Below are positions 49,301 through 58,395 of a DNA stretch of 64,000 bases, in pieces. Position 1 is the stretch's first letter, and every line of letters begins with the position of its first letter. This DNA comes from Certhia americana. Lineage: Eukaryota > Chordata > Aves > Passeriformes > Certhiidae. The stretch spans positions 8,966,160-9,030,159 of the forward strand of contig CM031878.1 in NCBI GenBank assembly GCA_018697195.1. The letters are read 5' to 3'. The position numbers were made by a program, and so were the translations under genes. The notes below the pieces were generated by a model, which saw nothing but the letters and a program-made list of their open reading frames with translations, was not told where the DNA came from and searched no databases.

Positions 49301-51557
49301 TACTATACTTAAACTAGAAGGTAACCAACTAGCATTTGTGTGCTGTGGGAAGACCCACACATTGCTAAAGCTTATGGATGAATGTTCAGAGGCATGAGGT
49401 GTATCTGGGAACAGTTTACAGTATCATTTATTTTCTCAGCAGTCTGTAATTCTACAGCACTGCTCCAACAGATTACCATTATAAGTGCCACTCTGGTGTT
49501 TGCTCGGTAATTTTTTCTGCTTTACACAATTTTACCCAAGCTTCATCTCCATGCAACCTTTCAACTTTAACATTGTTTGAGATTTATATTCAAGTTTAGT
49601 CAGAGGAAGCCCTAAACTGACTGTAATTTTTTTCATATATACCCAGAGCACTGCAGGTCACAAACGTGGATCTAGAACTAAATGCTGTGGTTTGAGTACA
49701 TTTTTTAGTCTTCCTTTTGACCATGAAAAGAATGTGGTAACTTGTAGAAGTCTGTTATTTGATTTTAGACATTAGCTGGAAAAACATAAATGTAAATTTT
49801 TATTCTTGATTACTGACTTTGCTTTCTGCAACAAACACTCTAGTACTCTACCTTCTGCTTTCATTTTGTCAGTATCCATATAAAAAATAACTTTGTAATG
49901 TCCTCCAAGAGACCCAGAGTGTAAGAAGTGTGTCCCAAAATGTTCAATAAGTCTCCGGTAGATGCTGTACTCATAGATGATGGGAAGGTTGAACAGTTCC
50001 TTCCAGAAAGGCTCCGCAAGAGTGAGAAGGTCTGGGCGGTTGTTAATAAACTGAGCAACTTCCACACTGTTCTCAACAACCATCAGCTGCTCACTCTGGG
50101 GGAAGGAAAAGCCATCAGTCATGCTCCATGCGACTATCAGAGTGGCTCCTAATAGCCAGATGGCACACACATTCTATTGGCAATTAACCAGCAGCTTTAC
50201 AGAGCTGTTAGATATGCCTAAGCAACACAGTAAATGCAAAAAGAACACCCTGAAGCCATGAAATTTGGTTAGACCTTTATTTACAATTGCTGCAACATCT
50301 TTCTTTTCCTCCTGTGTACTTGAAAACTAGCATAAGGACAAGTGAGATTTCAGTCTTCAAAGATAATGGTGGCTTCCAGAATCAGAATCCTGGCAGAAGA
50401 AGGTTAACAAGCTTTTTTGAAAGCAAATCACAGACAGTACTGTTGTTCTCTGCACCTTGTTTGCCTAGGTAAGACTTTTGCTGTAAGGGCCTCTAGCCAT
50501 TTTGAGACTGCTGCTTAATTATAAAATCCAATATGCCAACACAATACTGTTAACTTCAGATTCTCAAAGTTGCTTTTGAACTTGGTTATGCTGAGTCTTA
50601 AAATATGTCATTGTTAGTGTCTACTTGAGGACCATAAAATGCATACATTTGTTACTTGATTTTATTTCCTGTAAAATAGAGGTCGTACTTCATAATTGAA
50701 AATTACTCTCAAATTATTTATCTAATGCTCTTTTTAAAATAAGTTAAAGGCATAAGCACTGTAACCTCCTGGCTGTTAAAGACACCAGATTTCTCTCTTA
50801 ATGGAGTTCTACTAATGGAAAATGCATTATAAAATAAGTTAATTTTAACCACAGAAGTATTTGAATCATTTTGCTCCGCTATACTGACCAAGAGGTAGAA
50901 GAAAAAAAAAAAAGGCAATAAACCACATGAAAAAAAGAAAAAGATTAATAAATTATGAGAAGAAGCCAATGATTTCTCCCTTAAATAGGGAGAAAAACAG
51001 ATAGTAAATAAATAAATTATTACTAAATAGGTAAGATGGAGGAAGTAGAAACAGCAGCCAACTAGTTTGGATTGGTAAGCAAACAGTGATCTCCTTTTGA
51101 AACTTATATGGGATATTTACTGTCATGCACTTCATGCCAAAAATATCTTTGTAAAACAAGCATTTTCATCTTTCATTCATCACCACAAAAACCACATGAA
51201 TAAAATAATGACAATATTAATGCAAAATACTAAGCTCCAGTGACAAGTTATACATACCTTTTGCAGATTTTTATTCTCTGTGTGTTTGTATCTGTTTGAG
51301 TTTTCATATCGCTCTATGCTTTTCATGTAAGACCAGGTGCTGTTGAAAAAGTCATAACTGAAATCATTCTGAACTTTAACCTAGAAAGTGGAAGATAGAC
51401 ATCTGTATTAAGAGATTCATGTAGGATTTAGAAACGATAACATACAGAGTAGAGCAAGGCCTTTCTGATGCAAAATAAGCTGATGTGTTTTTCAGGTTGA
51501 ATCCATTTTAGATTCCATAAAAAGAAAAGTACTGCACACTATTGGAAAAGCATTCTC

Positions 51558-51597
<40 letters not shown>

Positions 51598-52492
51598 GTG
51601 TGTGTGCGTGTGTGTGTGTGTGCGCATGTATGTATGTGTATGTATATGTATATGCATATGTATATGTATATCCTGTATATCTCAAGTATTTATGCTATGC
51701 AGTAAAGTACATTATGAATTGTTTGTCATGCTTTTGATAAATGTGAGAAAAACCAAATCACTGAGACAGTGACTTCAAACAAAACATCTCTGGAATGTCT
51801 ACAAAAAGCATGCCAAAGCCCTATATTTCACCCCCCAAAGCATTTCTCAGGGTGATTCAGGTCACTGCTTATGCTAAGGAGATTAGCTTTACATTCAGAC
51901 TGTGAGGGATTTAGAAATCACATCTAAGAAATTAATCTTTTTCCCCCTTTTTATTTTAGCAAGATATACACCAATTTGTATTTCAAAATAATAAGCAACT
52001 GCAGAGAGGGTACAGGTGTCAGTGAGCTGTGTTTAGGGAAGCGAGTCTGCCAAGGGCCCCTGCAATCTTTGTATCACTCTCCCAGTTTTTATCCTGACTG
52101 TAAATACAAATCTATGCTTAATGGAAACATACCTGAAAATTGTAAGCGAGGACACTTTCACTCAGCCTGTAGTATTCTCTCCTATCACTGTTAAAGACCT
52201 TTCTGCATTGCCCTCCAAAGCTTTTTGTATGAATGACTCTTCCCTTAGTCTCACCAGTAATAATATCAAAGCTACAAGAAGAAAAAATATGTTATTAAGA
52301 CAGAGAAAAAAATTACAGAGCCATTATAACTGAATGCTGTATCTGCAAATCATGATCATAGGCTGATTTATTACAAGGGGTTATCACCTGATAGACTTTT
52401 ATACATGCAGAACTGCAGTATGCATAGTTGTTACAATGTTACAACACTGAAAGGGAAATGTTGGGCTTGATTTGTCAACAAAAATTATCTCT

Positions 52493-52537
<45 letters not shown>

Positions 52538-55157
52538 AAATCATTATCTCTATAGATTGAGATTTATATATATCTCAACTGATTTTAAGTTTCATTGTTT
52601 GAACAATTACTGCAACACAGAAACAACAGAGCATCCATTCCAAAATGGGGCAGGTTTTATTATATCTGAAGTGTATTGCATAACGAGTGATAAATCTACA
52701 CCAAAGAAACTTAAAACAATTATTTTGCTAGGTTGCAGTTCAGGTGTATAAACAGAAATCCATTTGAATCCAGAGTGTTAAATTCAGCAGCAATGAACAA
52801 AGATCATGTGTTACTAGTAGAATTTGATTTTATATCTTAGTAGCTGTCTTTCTTTAGCAGGAATGAAACACTGAAAGTTTTATTCTGTGCTTCAGGTCAA
52901 AGGACCTGCACATCCTACACTGAACTCCTGGCATGGTGGAAGCAGTTAACTGAACACTTTTGTATATGGCATGTTTTACTATAAGCCCAGGAAGCCTATC
53001 TGTACACCCTTGCAAATACATCAAAATGTAAGTGCATTTGGTACCGAATTTAGTACTACTGAGCCTGGCACAGAACATTACCCTGCTCCTGTAAGTTCTG
53101 AATTCAGAGGTGTTTTGTCAGTATCACATACAGTTTTCCTCTCTTCACATCGATCCTCATCTGCACCATCCTCCTCACAGTCCTGATCACCATTGCACAC
53201 TAGGGATCTGCTAATGCACTGACCTAAATCAGGACAAACATGCATGGGGAAAGAAGTGTTTGTGAGTTTAAAAATAGATCACCTAAAATCAAAGTAGAAC
53301 TCCTATTAATCTACTACATTAATTAGCATATTCACTCCCATGATGAACAGCCTGCACCCATGAGAGATTGTGAAACACTAAATGTAGACATAAAGAAATA
53401 GTGCATAGCCCACTCAAGAGAGCCATAGCCATACAACGCTTATGATATACCAGTGAAACAGTTGACTTCTAGATCGGCTTCCTAAGCCTTCACCCTTTGA
53501 CCCAATCACTGGTGATTAACTGTGATTGTCTCCCTAGCAGCATCAAAACATGTTTATTACGGTCCTCTGTGATAAATATCTACCTACAAGATAATGTGCT
53601 CCTCTGTGAAGATAATGGGAGCTGCTTGGACACATTTTATGGAGCATTAGTTTCCATGATCCAGGTAATTCCATGTTTTGAAATAGCCTAGAACAGCTGC
53701 AAGACATCAATGTAAGGTTGCCTTCCTTAACTACCCTCTTAAAATGAAAAAAACCTGTTCTCTGGGGCAAACAAGTACAGCAGAATGAGTTAGAGAAGGG
53801 ACCAGGGCTACAGTGTATTATCTTCAAGGTTTGTAATACTCCAAATTAAATTAAAAGCATGCATAGCTAAGGCTGGAAACAAAGGAATCATTCACCTAAG
53901 TCAGATTCATTTGTAGATCAAGAACACTGCAATACATTGCCTATTTACTGAACTTGAAAGATAACTAGTTATTTTCTTAGCTTCATGAGTAGAAAATATA
54001 GAAAATGGTCTTGGTACCTGAAAAACACCTGAACCGATCACCACAGCCATCTTCTGTTGGGCATCCCCTTGTGGGGGTGCATGGTCTTGTTTCAAAGGTA
54101 TCCCCAGAGCAGGGGTTTCCCCCATACTGGCCATAAACTGCCACTGTCCTTCTCCTAATCTGAATGCAGATCAAACGAAATCTTAGAAAATCCAAATGCA
54201 AAGCCAGAATAGTTTGCTACTGTGAAGACAGTGCTACTACTCCAGACATTCACCATTTTTTCTGAGAACAGCCACACCTGCAATTACCACCATATAGCAG
54301 CAAACTCTCGAGTTAATAGTAAGACAACACTTTTGTCCATAATGTCTTAAGACTGGTGCATGAGCTTGGCTTGGTTTGTTGAAAAATCTAATGTGTAACT
54401 GAAATCAAGAGAAAGTTGCTAAGAAATTTAAGTGGTTTTTTCATATTTAATAGGACTAACCATGCCTGATACAAATTTGTTAACGTTATTCTAAGTAAAC
54501 AATGTCATTAAGAAAGATGATAAAAACTTACATCCAGTGGGCTAGTTTTTGTTTCTAAGAAAAAGTAAGTACTGTCTCATGGCACATTTTTAATTTTGAC
54601 TAATCCCTCCTTAATTGATGTAACATCAAAGTAAATGAAAAGGAAAATCAAAAGCAAGTGTCTTGCACATCTATAGAGTTGCAGTGTAAAAGTCATCAAC
54701 TTCTTTTTTTGAAAGTAACACTTTACAGCAAAGTTTTCTTCCCTTGTGACATGATGCCGCTAATGAAAAATCAGTGGAATTGGTATAAAACAGCATCAGT
54801 GGCGGCATATCTCTGTTTACTGGACAGTTCAGCTTTTTTGAATCTACCACCAAAATAAAAGGAGCACAAATTACTTTACAACATGAACATCCTAGCTTTG
54901 AAAGGAAACATTGAACAGACTGGAGGATTTATCTTAGTTCTTTGCTCTTCAGCATTCTTGTTCTGCTGGGGCTTTTCTCTGAGCACCTGATTCGGGGATT
55001 TAATGTTAGATTGGCCTCTTAATTACTGGGGAAAAAATTATGTTAATGAGGTTATGAATACAGAAAAGATTTGTCTATCCATACCTGTTTTTGAGTACAG
55101 CCATTGCACTCGGACCAAGGGCCAAAAGAATTCCAGCGACAATGGATTGGAGAAGGG
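34207..55157 (-). CDS. C7: Complement component C7, 16 exons on minus strand
   Basis: C7 is a secreted plasma protein that joins C5b-6 and makes the complex membrane-binding. Exons in transcript order: 55157-55085, 54159-54018, 53223-53082, 52271-52133, 51380-51258, 50095-49852, 49210-49097, 48675-48509, 47506-47278, 46710-46539, 46172-46085, 44854-44722, 43971-43780, 41472-41394, 36536-36352 and 34388-34207. Joined, they give one open frame of 801 residues with consistent phases and GT-AG introns. Order: TSP1-1 (about 6-60), LDLRA (about 64-98), MACPF (to about 382; [13 protein letters not shown] at 260-272), EGF (417-448), TSP1-2 (about 463-512), CCP1 (533-588), CCP2 (593-650), FIM1, FIM2 (to 801). 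Human C7 has 843 residues including its signal peptide, so essentially the whole mature protein is here. Having one TSP1 before LDLRA, not two, separates it from C6. The signal-peptide exon or exons are uncertain. Confidence 0.96.
34523..35012 (+). mobile_element. CR1 LINE fragment (+), antisense in the last C7 intron
   Basis: It carries agggctggagcacctctcctacacag, gagagttggagttgttcagcctggagaag, ccttccagtacctaaagggggcttataag and ccttccaaccccaagctttctgtagttctgt, a + oriented CR1 3' region. Translation at 34505-34804 gives a late ORF2 segment such as [18 protein letters not shown]. It lies 135 nt upstream of the last C7 exon in the C7 reading direction. Confidence 0.92.
36352..36536 (-). CDS. 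C7: C7 exon: rest of FIM1 and start of FIM2
   Basis: Acceptor ttgttttcag right of 36536 and donor gtaaga left of 36352 (phase 1). It encodes [20 protein letters not shown], then [16 protein letters not shown] and [14 protein letters not shown]. The CKMH-L-C and W-KC patterns match human C7 well. It is 185 nt against 242 in C6. The intron on its 3' side carries the CR1; the one on its 5' side is 4.86 kb. Confidence 0.95.
37219..37373. repeat. 77-bp tandem duplication, two copies
   Basis: Both copies start ttccaggaagttg, share atttgtgtttcatg and gtgtaggaggggag followed by an A run and ccc, and are separated by exactly 77 nt at the start. They differ by scattered substitutions and one A-run length change. 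Confidence 0.85.
40227..40244. repeat. Poly(A) run in C7 intron
   Basis: Eighteen consecutive A; it may mark an old retroposed tail or be a simple mononucleotide repeat. Confidence 0.9.
41394..41472 (-). CDS. C7: C7 exon: first half of FIM1
   Basis: Minus-strand acceptor tgaaaacag and donor gtaagt. This short 79-nt exon encodes [20 protein letters not shown] followed by KMPYECG. The PKCQ-WEK and [10 protein letters not shown] text is a close match to human C7. Phases (1 in, 2 out) fit both neighbours. The partner in C6 is 91 nt. Confidence 0.94.
41473..43779 (-). other. C7 intron, AT-rich
   Basis: This 2.3-kb intron holds an AATAT-type simple repeat at about 42229-42272 and an A/G-rich stretch at about 42303-42335. 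The minus-strand open frame at 42908-43111 has no recognisable resemblance. Confidence 0.6.
43780..43971 (-). CDS. C7: C7 exon: complete CCP2
   Basis: Acceptor aatccacag and donor gtaagc on the minus strand. It encodes [20 protein letters not shown], then [19 protein letters not shown] and [12 protein letters not shown], ending QCKIP: a full Sushi module with four Cys and the Trp. It is 192 nt, equal to the C6 CCP2 exon. Confidence 0.95.
44722..44854 (-). CDS. C7: C7 exon: remainder of CCP1
   Basis: Acceptor ttctttcag and donor gtacgt. It encodes [20 protein letters not shown], then [10 protein letters not shown] and LQW-VGERYCQ. The VGKN-VY-C and SL-G-PVA-C text is C7-specific. It is 133 nt, as in C6. 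Confidence 0.95.
46085..46172 (-). CDS. C7: C7 exon: linker and start of CCP1
   Basis: A short exon of 88 nt found by phase matching: acceptor ttcatag and donor gtaagt on the minus strand. It encodes [20 protein letters not shown] then [19 protein letters not shown] and NGFVQ are close to the human C7 linker and CCP1 start. It is too short to stand out as an open frame. Confidence 0.93.
46539..46710 (-). CDS. C7: C7 exon: second thrombospondin type 1 repeat
   Basis: Acceptor gtggcacag and donor gtaagt. It encodes [18 protein letters not shown] with the WxxWxxC C-mannosylation motif, then [19 protein letters not shown] and a terminal DEELQYLR. It is 172 nt, equal to the C6 TSP1-3 exon. Confidence 0.95.
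47278..47506 (-). CDS. C7: C7 exon: end of MACPF and EGF-like module
   Basis: Acceptor tgtgtgtag and donor gtcagc (phase 1). It encodes [20 protein letters not shown], then [20 protein letters not shown] and [15 protein letters not shown]. The six-Cys EGF pattern and PYTFGAACE are C7-like. It is 229 nt. In contrast with the C6 partner it has only three CpG. Confidence 0.95.
47848..47866. repeat. Poly(A) run in C7 intron
   Basis: Nineteen consecutive A in the intron between C7 exons 48509-48675 and 47278-47506. Confidence 0.9.
48509..48675 (-). CDS. C7: C7 exon: C-terminal MACPF, second helical cluster
   Basis: Acceptor tcaatcttcag-type (gattcttcag region reads ttcag) and donor gtaagg. It encodes [20 protein letters not shown], then [19 protein letters not shown] and [23 protein letters not shown] matches human C7 strongly. 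It is 167 nt, equal to C6. Confidence 0.95.
49097..49210 (-). CDS. C7: C7 exon: MACPF segment with Lys run
   Basis: Acceptor acctgcag and donor gtaaat, phase 1 at both ends. It encodes [20 protein letters not shown], then [18 protein letters not shown]. The K-C-SSGW text matches human C7 KCKSSGW. A run of five Lys replaces the less basic human stretch, resembling the FRKKKK run at the same place in C6. It is 114 nt against 123 in C6. Confidence 0.93.
49852..50095 (-). CDS. C7: C7 exon: core MACPF with signature motif
   Basis: Acceptor ttcccccag and donor gtagag (phase 1). It encodes [20 protein letters not shown], then [13 protein letters not shown] and the signature [13 protein letters not shown] at partial-protein residues 260-272. 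It is 244 nt. Confidence 0.96.
51258..51380 (-). CDS. C7: C7 exon: MACPF first helical cluster
   Basis: Acceptor ctttctag and donor gtatgt, phase 0 at both ends, 41 codons. It encodes [20 protein letters not shown] (NST is a possible N-glycan site) and then a polar [15 protein letters not shown] tail. VK-NDF-Y-F-NSTWSY matches human C7. Shorter than the C6 partner (201 nt) because the Ser-rich stretch is absent. Confidence 0.94.
51565..51670. repeat. Compound TA / TG / ATGT microsatellite
   Basis: An uninterrupted (TA)n of about 30 nt runs into TG dinucleotides with single CG and GC interruptions, then TATG-type tetranucleotides. It lies in a C7 intron about 185 nt upstream of exon 51258-51380 in the C7 direction. 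Confidence 0.95.
52133..52271 (-). CDS. C7: C7 exon: N-terminal MACPF
   Basis: Acceptor cttcttgtag and donor gtatgt. It encodes [20 protein letters not shown], then [20 protein letters not shown] and [21 protein letters not shown] is nearly identical to human C7. It is 139 nt, equal to C6. Confidence 0.95.
52495..52536. repeat. (TA)n microsatellite in C7 intron
   Basis: About 42 nt of nearly pure TA with one TTT interruption, between C7 exons 53082-53223 and 52133-52271. Confidence 0.9.
53082..53223 (-). CDS. C7: C7 exon: second part of LDLRA and start of MACPF
   Basis: Acceptor gatttag and donor gtaatg (phase 2). It encodes [20 protein letters not shown] followed by DEDRC, the calcium-binding half of an LDLRA module, then a Cys-containing linker [28 protein letters not shown] matches human C7. 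It is 142 nt, equal to C6. Confidence 0.95.
54018..54159 (-). CDS. C7: C7 exon: TSP1-1 and start of LDLRA
   Basis: Acceptor tgcattcag and donor gtacca (phase 1). It encodes [20 protein letters not shown], then [19 protein letters not shown] and [21 protein letters not shown] and [18 protein letters not shown] are almost identical to human C7 and fix the identity of the gene. Confidence 0.96.
55085..55157 (-). CDS. C7: C7 exon: N terminus of mature protein, start of TSP1-1
   Basis: This 73-nt exon has donor gtatgg and acceptor gagcag on the minus strand. It encodes [20 protein letters not shown] then TQKQ. SPxxCx[10 protein letters not shown] and the phase match human C7. GAGCAG is a tandem NAGNAG acceptor, so one extra codon (start at 55160) is possible. 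An in-frame TAA at 55171-55169 closes the frame just upstream, so the signal peptide must come from a separate exon. Confidence 0.9.
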
Positions 55158-55171
55158 CTGCTCCAGTATTA

Positions 55172-55330
55172 AAAAAAATGAAAAAAAACCAGACAAAACA
55201 CAACAACAAAATCCAATAAAAGACAACACCCCCTCCCAAAAAAATAATAATAATAAAAAACAAAACAAAAAAAAAAAAAAAAACTCCCCAAAAAAACCCA
55301 AAAAAACCCAAACAAACCCAACAAACAAAA
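55172..55330. repeat. A/C-rich low-complexity tract beside a C7 exon
   Basis: On the + strand about 160 nt are almost only A with C and a few T (runs such as aaaaaaaccc repeated, caaacaaaccc, ataataataa). On the C7 strand it reads as T/G-rich DNA lying where the polypyrimidine tract of exon 55157-55085 should be. It produces three long Phe/Leu/Gly-rich spurious frames on the minus strand. Confidence 0.9.
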
Positions 55331-55390
55331 GAACAGAGAGAGGAAAATCATCAAGGATTTCCATCCATAATGCATGAGTGCAAAACTTTC
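55310..55390 (-). CDS. C7: Candidate C7 signal-peptide exon (3' limit unresolved)
   Basis: On the minus strand a good acceptor (gttttgccttttag) ends at 55391. It is followed in an open frame by ESFALMHYGWKSL and then the hydrophobic MIFLSLFFCLLGLFG, a plausible secretory signal core. Human C7 starts with a comparable hydrophobic stretch. The frame then runs into the T/G-rich tract, and no strong donor in the required phase 2 is visible, so the end at 55310 is only nominal. It may be a composition artefact. Confidence 0.28.
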
Positions 55391-56274
55391 CTAAAAGGCA
55401 AAACAAACTTTCCATATTAATTAGGGGTATGGCCAGGTTTACTATAAAACCACTTGGATTTGCATTGCACTTGTAAGAATGCAATCAATTCCAGCTTGGC
55501 CTTTCTGGCCATTGGAAAGAAGAAACTAGACACATTCACCTAGCCTAAAGATCAGCAACAAAACAAACTGCCAGTTCCTATGGGAGGTATTGGGAGTGCA
55601 ACCTGTCCTTGGGACTGGGACTGGCTGATCCAGTAAGTTGTGGTAAGCTGTGCTGTGTTTCACAGACATGGATTGCTGTGTCTCACACCACCACTGTGCA
55701 CTCTCTTCCCCAAGGATGGCTGACTTCTCTGGGTAGAAGTTAAAGGACAACACAGTGCCTCACTGCTGTAGTCACTGGTGACCGTGCCAGAGCTGACACC
55801 AAACAATGTGTATTTCTCCCAGGAAATATACCTAATGACCCCTTGAAACCCTGCCTCACATCATGCACCACAATTATACATGCTTAACATATAACTTGCA
55901 TGTATTTTATTGAATAAATATTCACCTGGAAAAAATGGGAAAGAAGCCTGAAACTTCCAGCAATAGAAAAATCCCCAGTGCCTGAAAAAAACCAAACCAA
56001 ACAAACAAAAACTTACATCAAATTAACTCTGCTTTTCTACTTTTTCCTCCCTTTTTTAGGTCATTCAGTTGTTCAAGGTTTCTGCAATCTATACACTAGT
56101 CAGCTTCAGAAATAAAAAGAAAATGGCACACAGATTTTTCAGCTTTGTTGTGCAAGCTCGTTTTTAAATTTTCTTCCTTCTTGCAATGCTAACTATTTCT
56201 CCATATAAATTAATATTTCATTTCACTTTCCATATTCACTTCATCAGTACAAATTAATTAAGCAATTTTCTTAC

Positions 56275-56280
56275 CTTCAT
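56275..56280 (-). CDS. C7: Candidate C7 initiator mini-coding exon (ATG AAG before a donor)
   Basis: The minus strand reads gtcaaac ATG AAG followed by gtaaga, a strong donor, with A at -3 of the ATG. Human C7 begins Met-Lys, and a start codon just before an intron would bring the exon total here to the 18 I recall for human C7. The evidence is short and could be chance. Confidence 0.22.
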
Positions 56281-58356
56281 GTTTGACAAAATACTCAGAT
56301 TTACAGCAATTACCAGGGAAAATGCACTTCTAGCATTTTCAATTTGGAAGCCAAAGGAGTCAGTCAGTCTGTCTGTTGCTGTTCATCTCTTCTCACTCTG
56401 CCTTGCTACCCTGCTTTTCTTTCCCTAAAAGGGTTGAATATTGCCAAGGAATTTTAACCTTAACCCATCTAGTTCTCTCAGGGGATGCAGACTGATTTGG
56501 GAGTAGCTCAGTATTTTTAAGACCTACAAATCAGGGCTTGGATATATTAACTGGTGCTGGCAGAAAATTGTGAGCACTTACTGAAAGAAGAATCATCTTT
56601 TCCTTATCTTCTCATAGTTTCTTTCCTCTGAACAAGACTTTTGAAAGATCCCAGCCCACATGCTCTATGCCACAGCTGAATTCATAGCTGCAGCAGGAAG
56701 AATTGCTCTAGAATGAAGCTGATGTTGCTAAGGTTTCATTTTAAGTACAAATCTTCATTCTCCACTTCTAAAGTCATGCTGATTTCTGTGTATCAAATTT
56801 CACAGTGAAAATCATCTTATGGATCTGAATGCAAGTTTTGGTCAATTCTGGCCTGGTTCTGCATGTTTTTTCTGGACATACTCATATAAAAATAAGAACA
56901 CCTAATTTTCTCGTTCCTTATCCTGCCATGTCTTCTTATTTTTAGTTTTGATTTTTCTTTTTTTTTCCCCTTTTCAGAGCTGATCCATTACATTGATGGC
57001 ATGAAAATGCCAATGAAAACATTGGGGAAATTTACCTTAATTTATCCTGGTGTAACCCAGATAAAACCCTCATGGAAAAGTAGCACTCCTACGTGAAGAT
57101 GCCTCATACACTAGATCTCAGATACTACACCAACTCTGAAATGCTTACACAGTCCTCAGAAAACCAAATGTTTCATGTCAGGGCATCACAACATGGCGAG
57201 TTCTAAGCTGTGCACTCTGTTGGCATGGTCTGCTTTCCTTGAGGAGATGCCTAGATCTTGGGTCACACTACTCCATTCACATGAGAGATGCCTATGTCCA
57301 CTCCTCAGAGACAATTTTGATGAGCCAGAGCCTGTCTTTGGGACTTTTCAGATTTAGCAAATATGAATCTCTTTGATAATGTAATTCACAGACTTTAAAC
57401 ACCTCTGTACATATTTCATTACTTTTCATCAAAATCCTCATGCTCCAATTTAGTTTATGACCAATTTGTGCAACACTGAAATTGATCATTTGCCTATGAA
57501 TGAAGTTACTAAAACTGAGTTAAGACCTTTAATAGCTGGCCCAGAATACAGGAAATGCAAAGAATATTTTATATATCTAGACATATCTCTTAATCTTTCA
57601 GTTTAACAGCTTAATCTAAACTGTTTTAATGGCTTAGATAGCAATTTCACTTTTTGTAAGTATGTCATTAGCTATAATAACCCTCATGACCAAGATATAC
57701 TGTAATTTGGTCCCAAACAAAACATGCAAATAAATATTAAAAGGGACAAGTAGAACCAGCAAAGAAAGTGTGTGTGTGTTGGCAAGGGTCCAGTCTCAAT
57801 TAATAAGTAGTCAAATCATTACTTAGTAATGGTATCATTTTCAAAAGAGTTTATACTGATAGACTGCCTTCCTACAAAAAAGTATTTCAGCAAGACAAAA
57901 ATGTTTCTCTGGCAGATGCTGTATAATATTCCCTTTAGTACACATTTTCAGGTATTTCAACCTACAATTTTTTCTTCTTTTATTTGGAAATAGGACCCTG
58001 CTTTTTTCCTGATCCCTGCTTCAGAATAACAAAAGCAAAGAAACTGCACCAACATGGTGCAAACTGGAGGGAGGGTAGAGCTGGATTTGTGCTGTTCCTA
58101 GGACTGGAAATCCACAGGTGCCATGGAACTTCACTGCTTTGCAGTAGATGGGTGTTCAGTCTCTCCTCTAGAGCAGCGGGACTAAGAATGGCTGATTCTT
58201 ATTTCATTTCATAGAGTATTTACAGCAGCCTTTTTTCTACTTAGCATTTAAGCTCTGAGCCATTTATAGTTTCCTACTTTTTTGTGTGTGTTATTGGCAC
58301 TTAAGGCAATATGAAGTAGTACAAACATCTACTTACACGTGACTGTGCATTGCCAA

Positions 58357-58395
58357 GTAGAACTGCTTGTCAGGTTGACTGACAAGCAGTTCTAC
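58357..58395. repeat. Perfect 17-bp inverted repeat, 5-nt spacer
   Basis: The left arm 58357-58373 (gtagaactgcttgtcag) is the exact reverse complement of 58379-58395, with spacer gttga. It lies upstream of C7. Confidence 0.97.

Noticed and set aside
51542..51772. 76-codon frame with alternating Ile-Tyr and Cys-Val
   Set aside because: Translation of the compound TA/TG microsatellite.
55038..55484. 148-codon minus-strand frame rich in Phe, Leu and Gly, plus two overlapping ones
   Set aside because: Produced by the T/G-rich low-complexity tract; the part over 55157-55085 is out of frame with the real C7 coding sequence.
55526..55753. Frame ending NWQFVLLLIFRLGECV, considered as signal-peptide exon
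   Set aside because: Available donors leave phase 1 or 0, not the phase 2 needed by exon 55157-55085.
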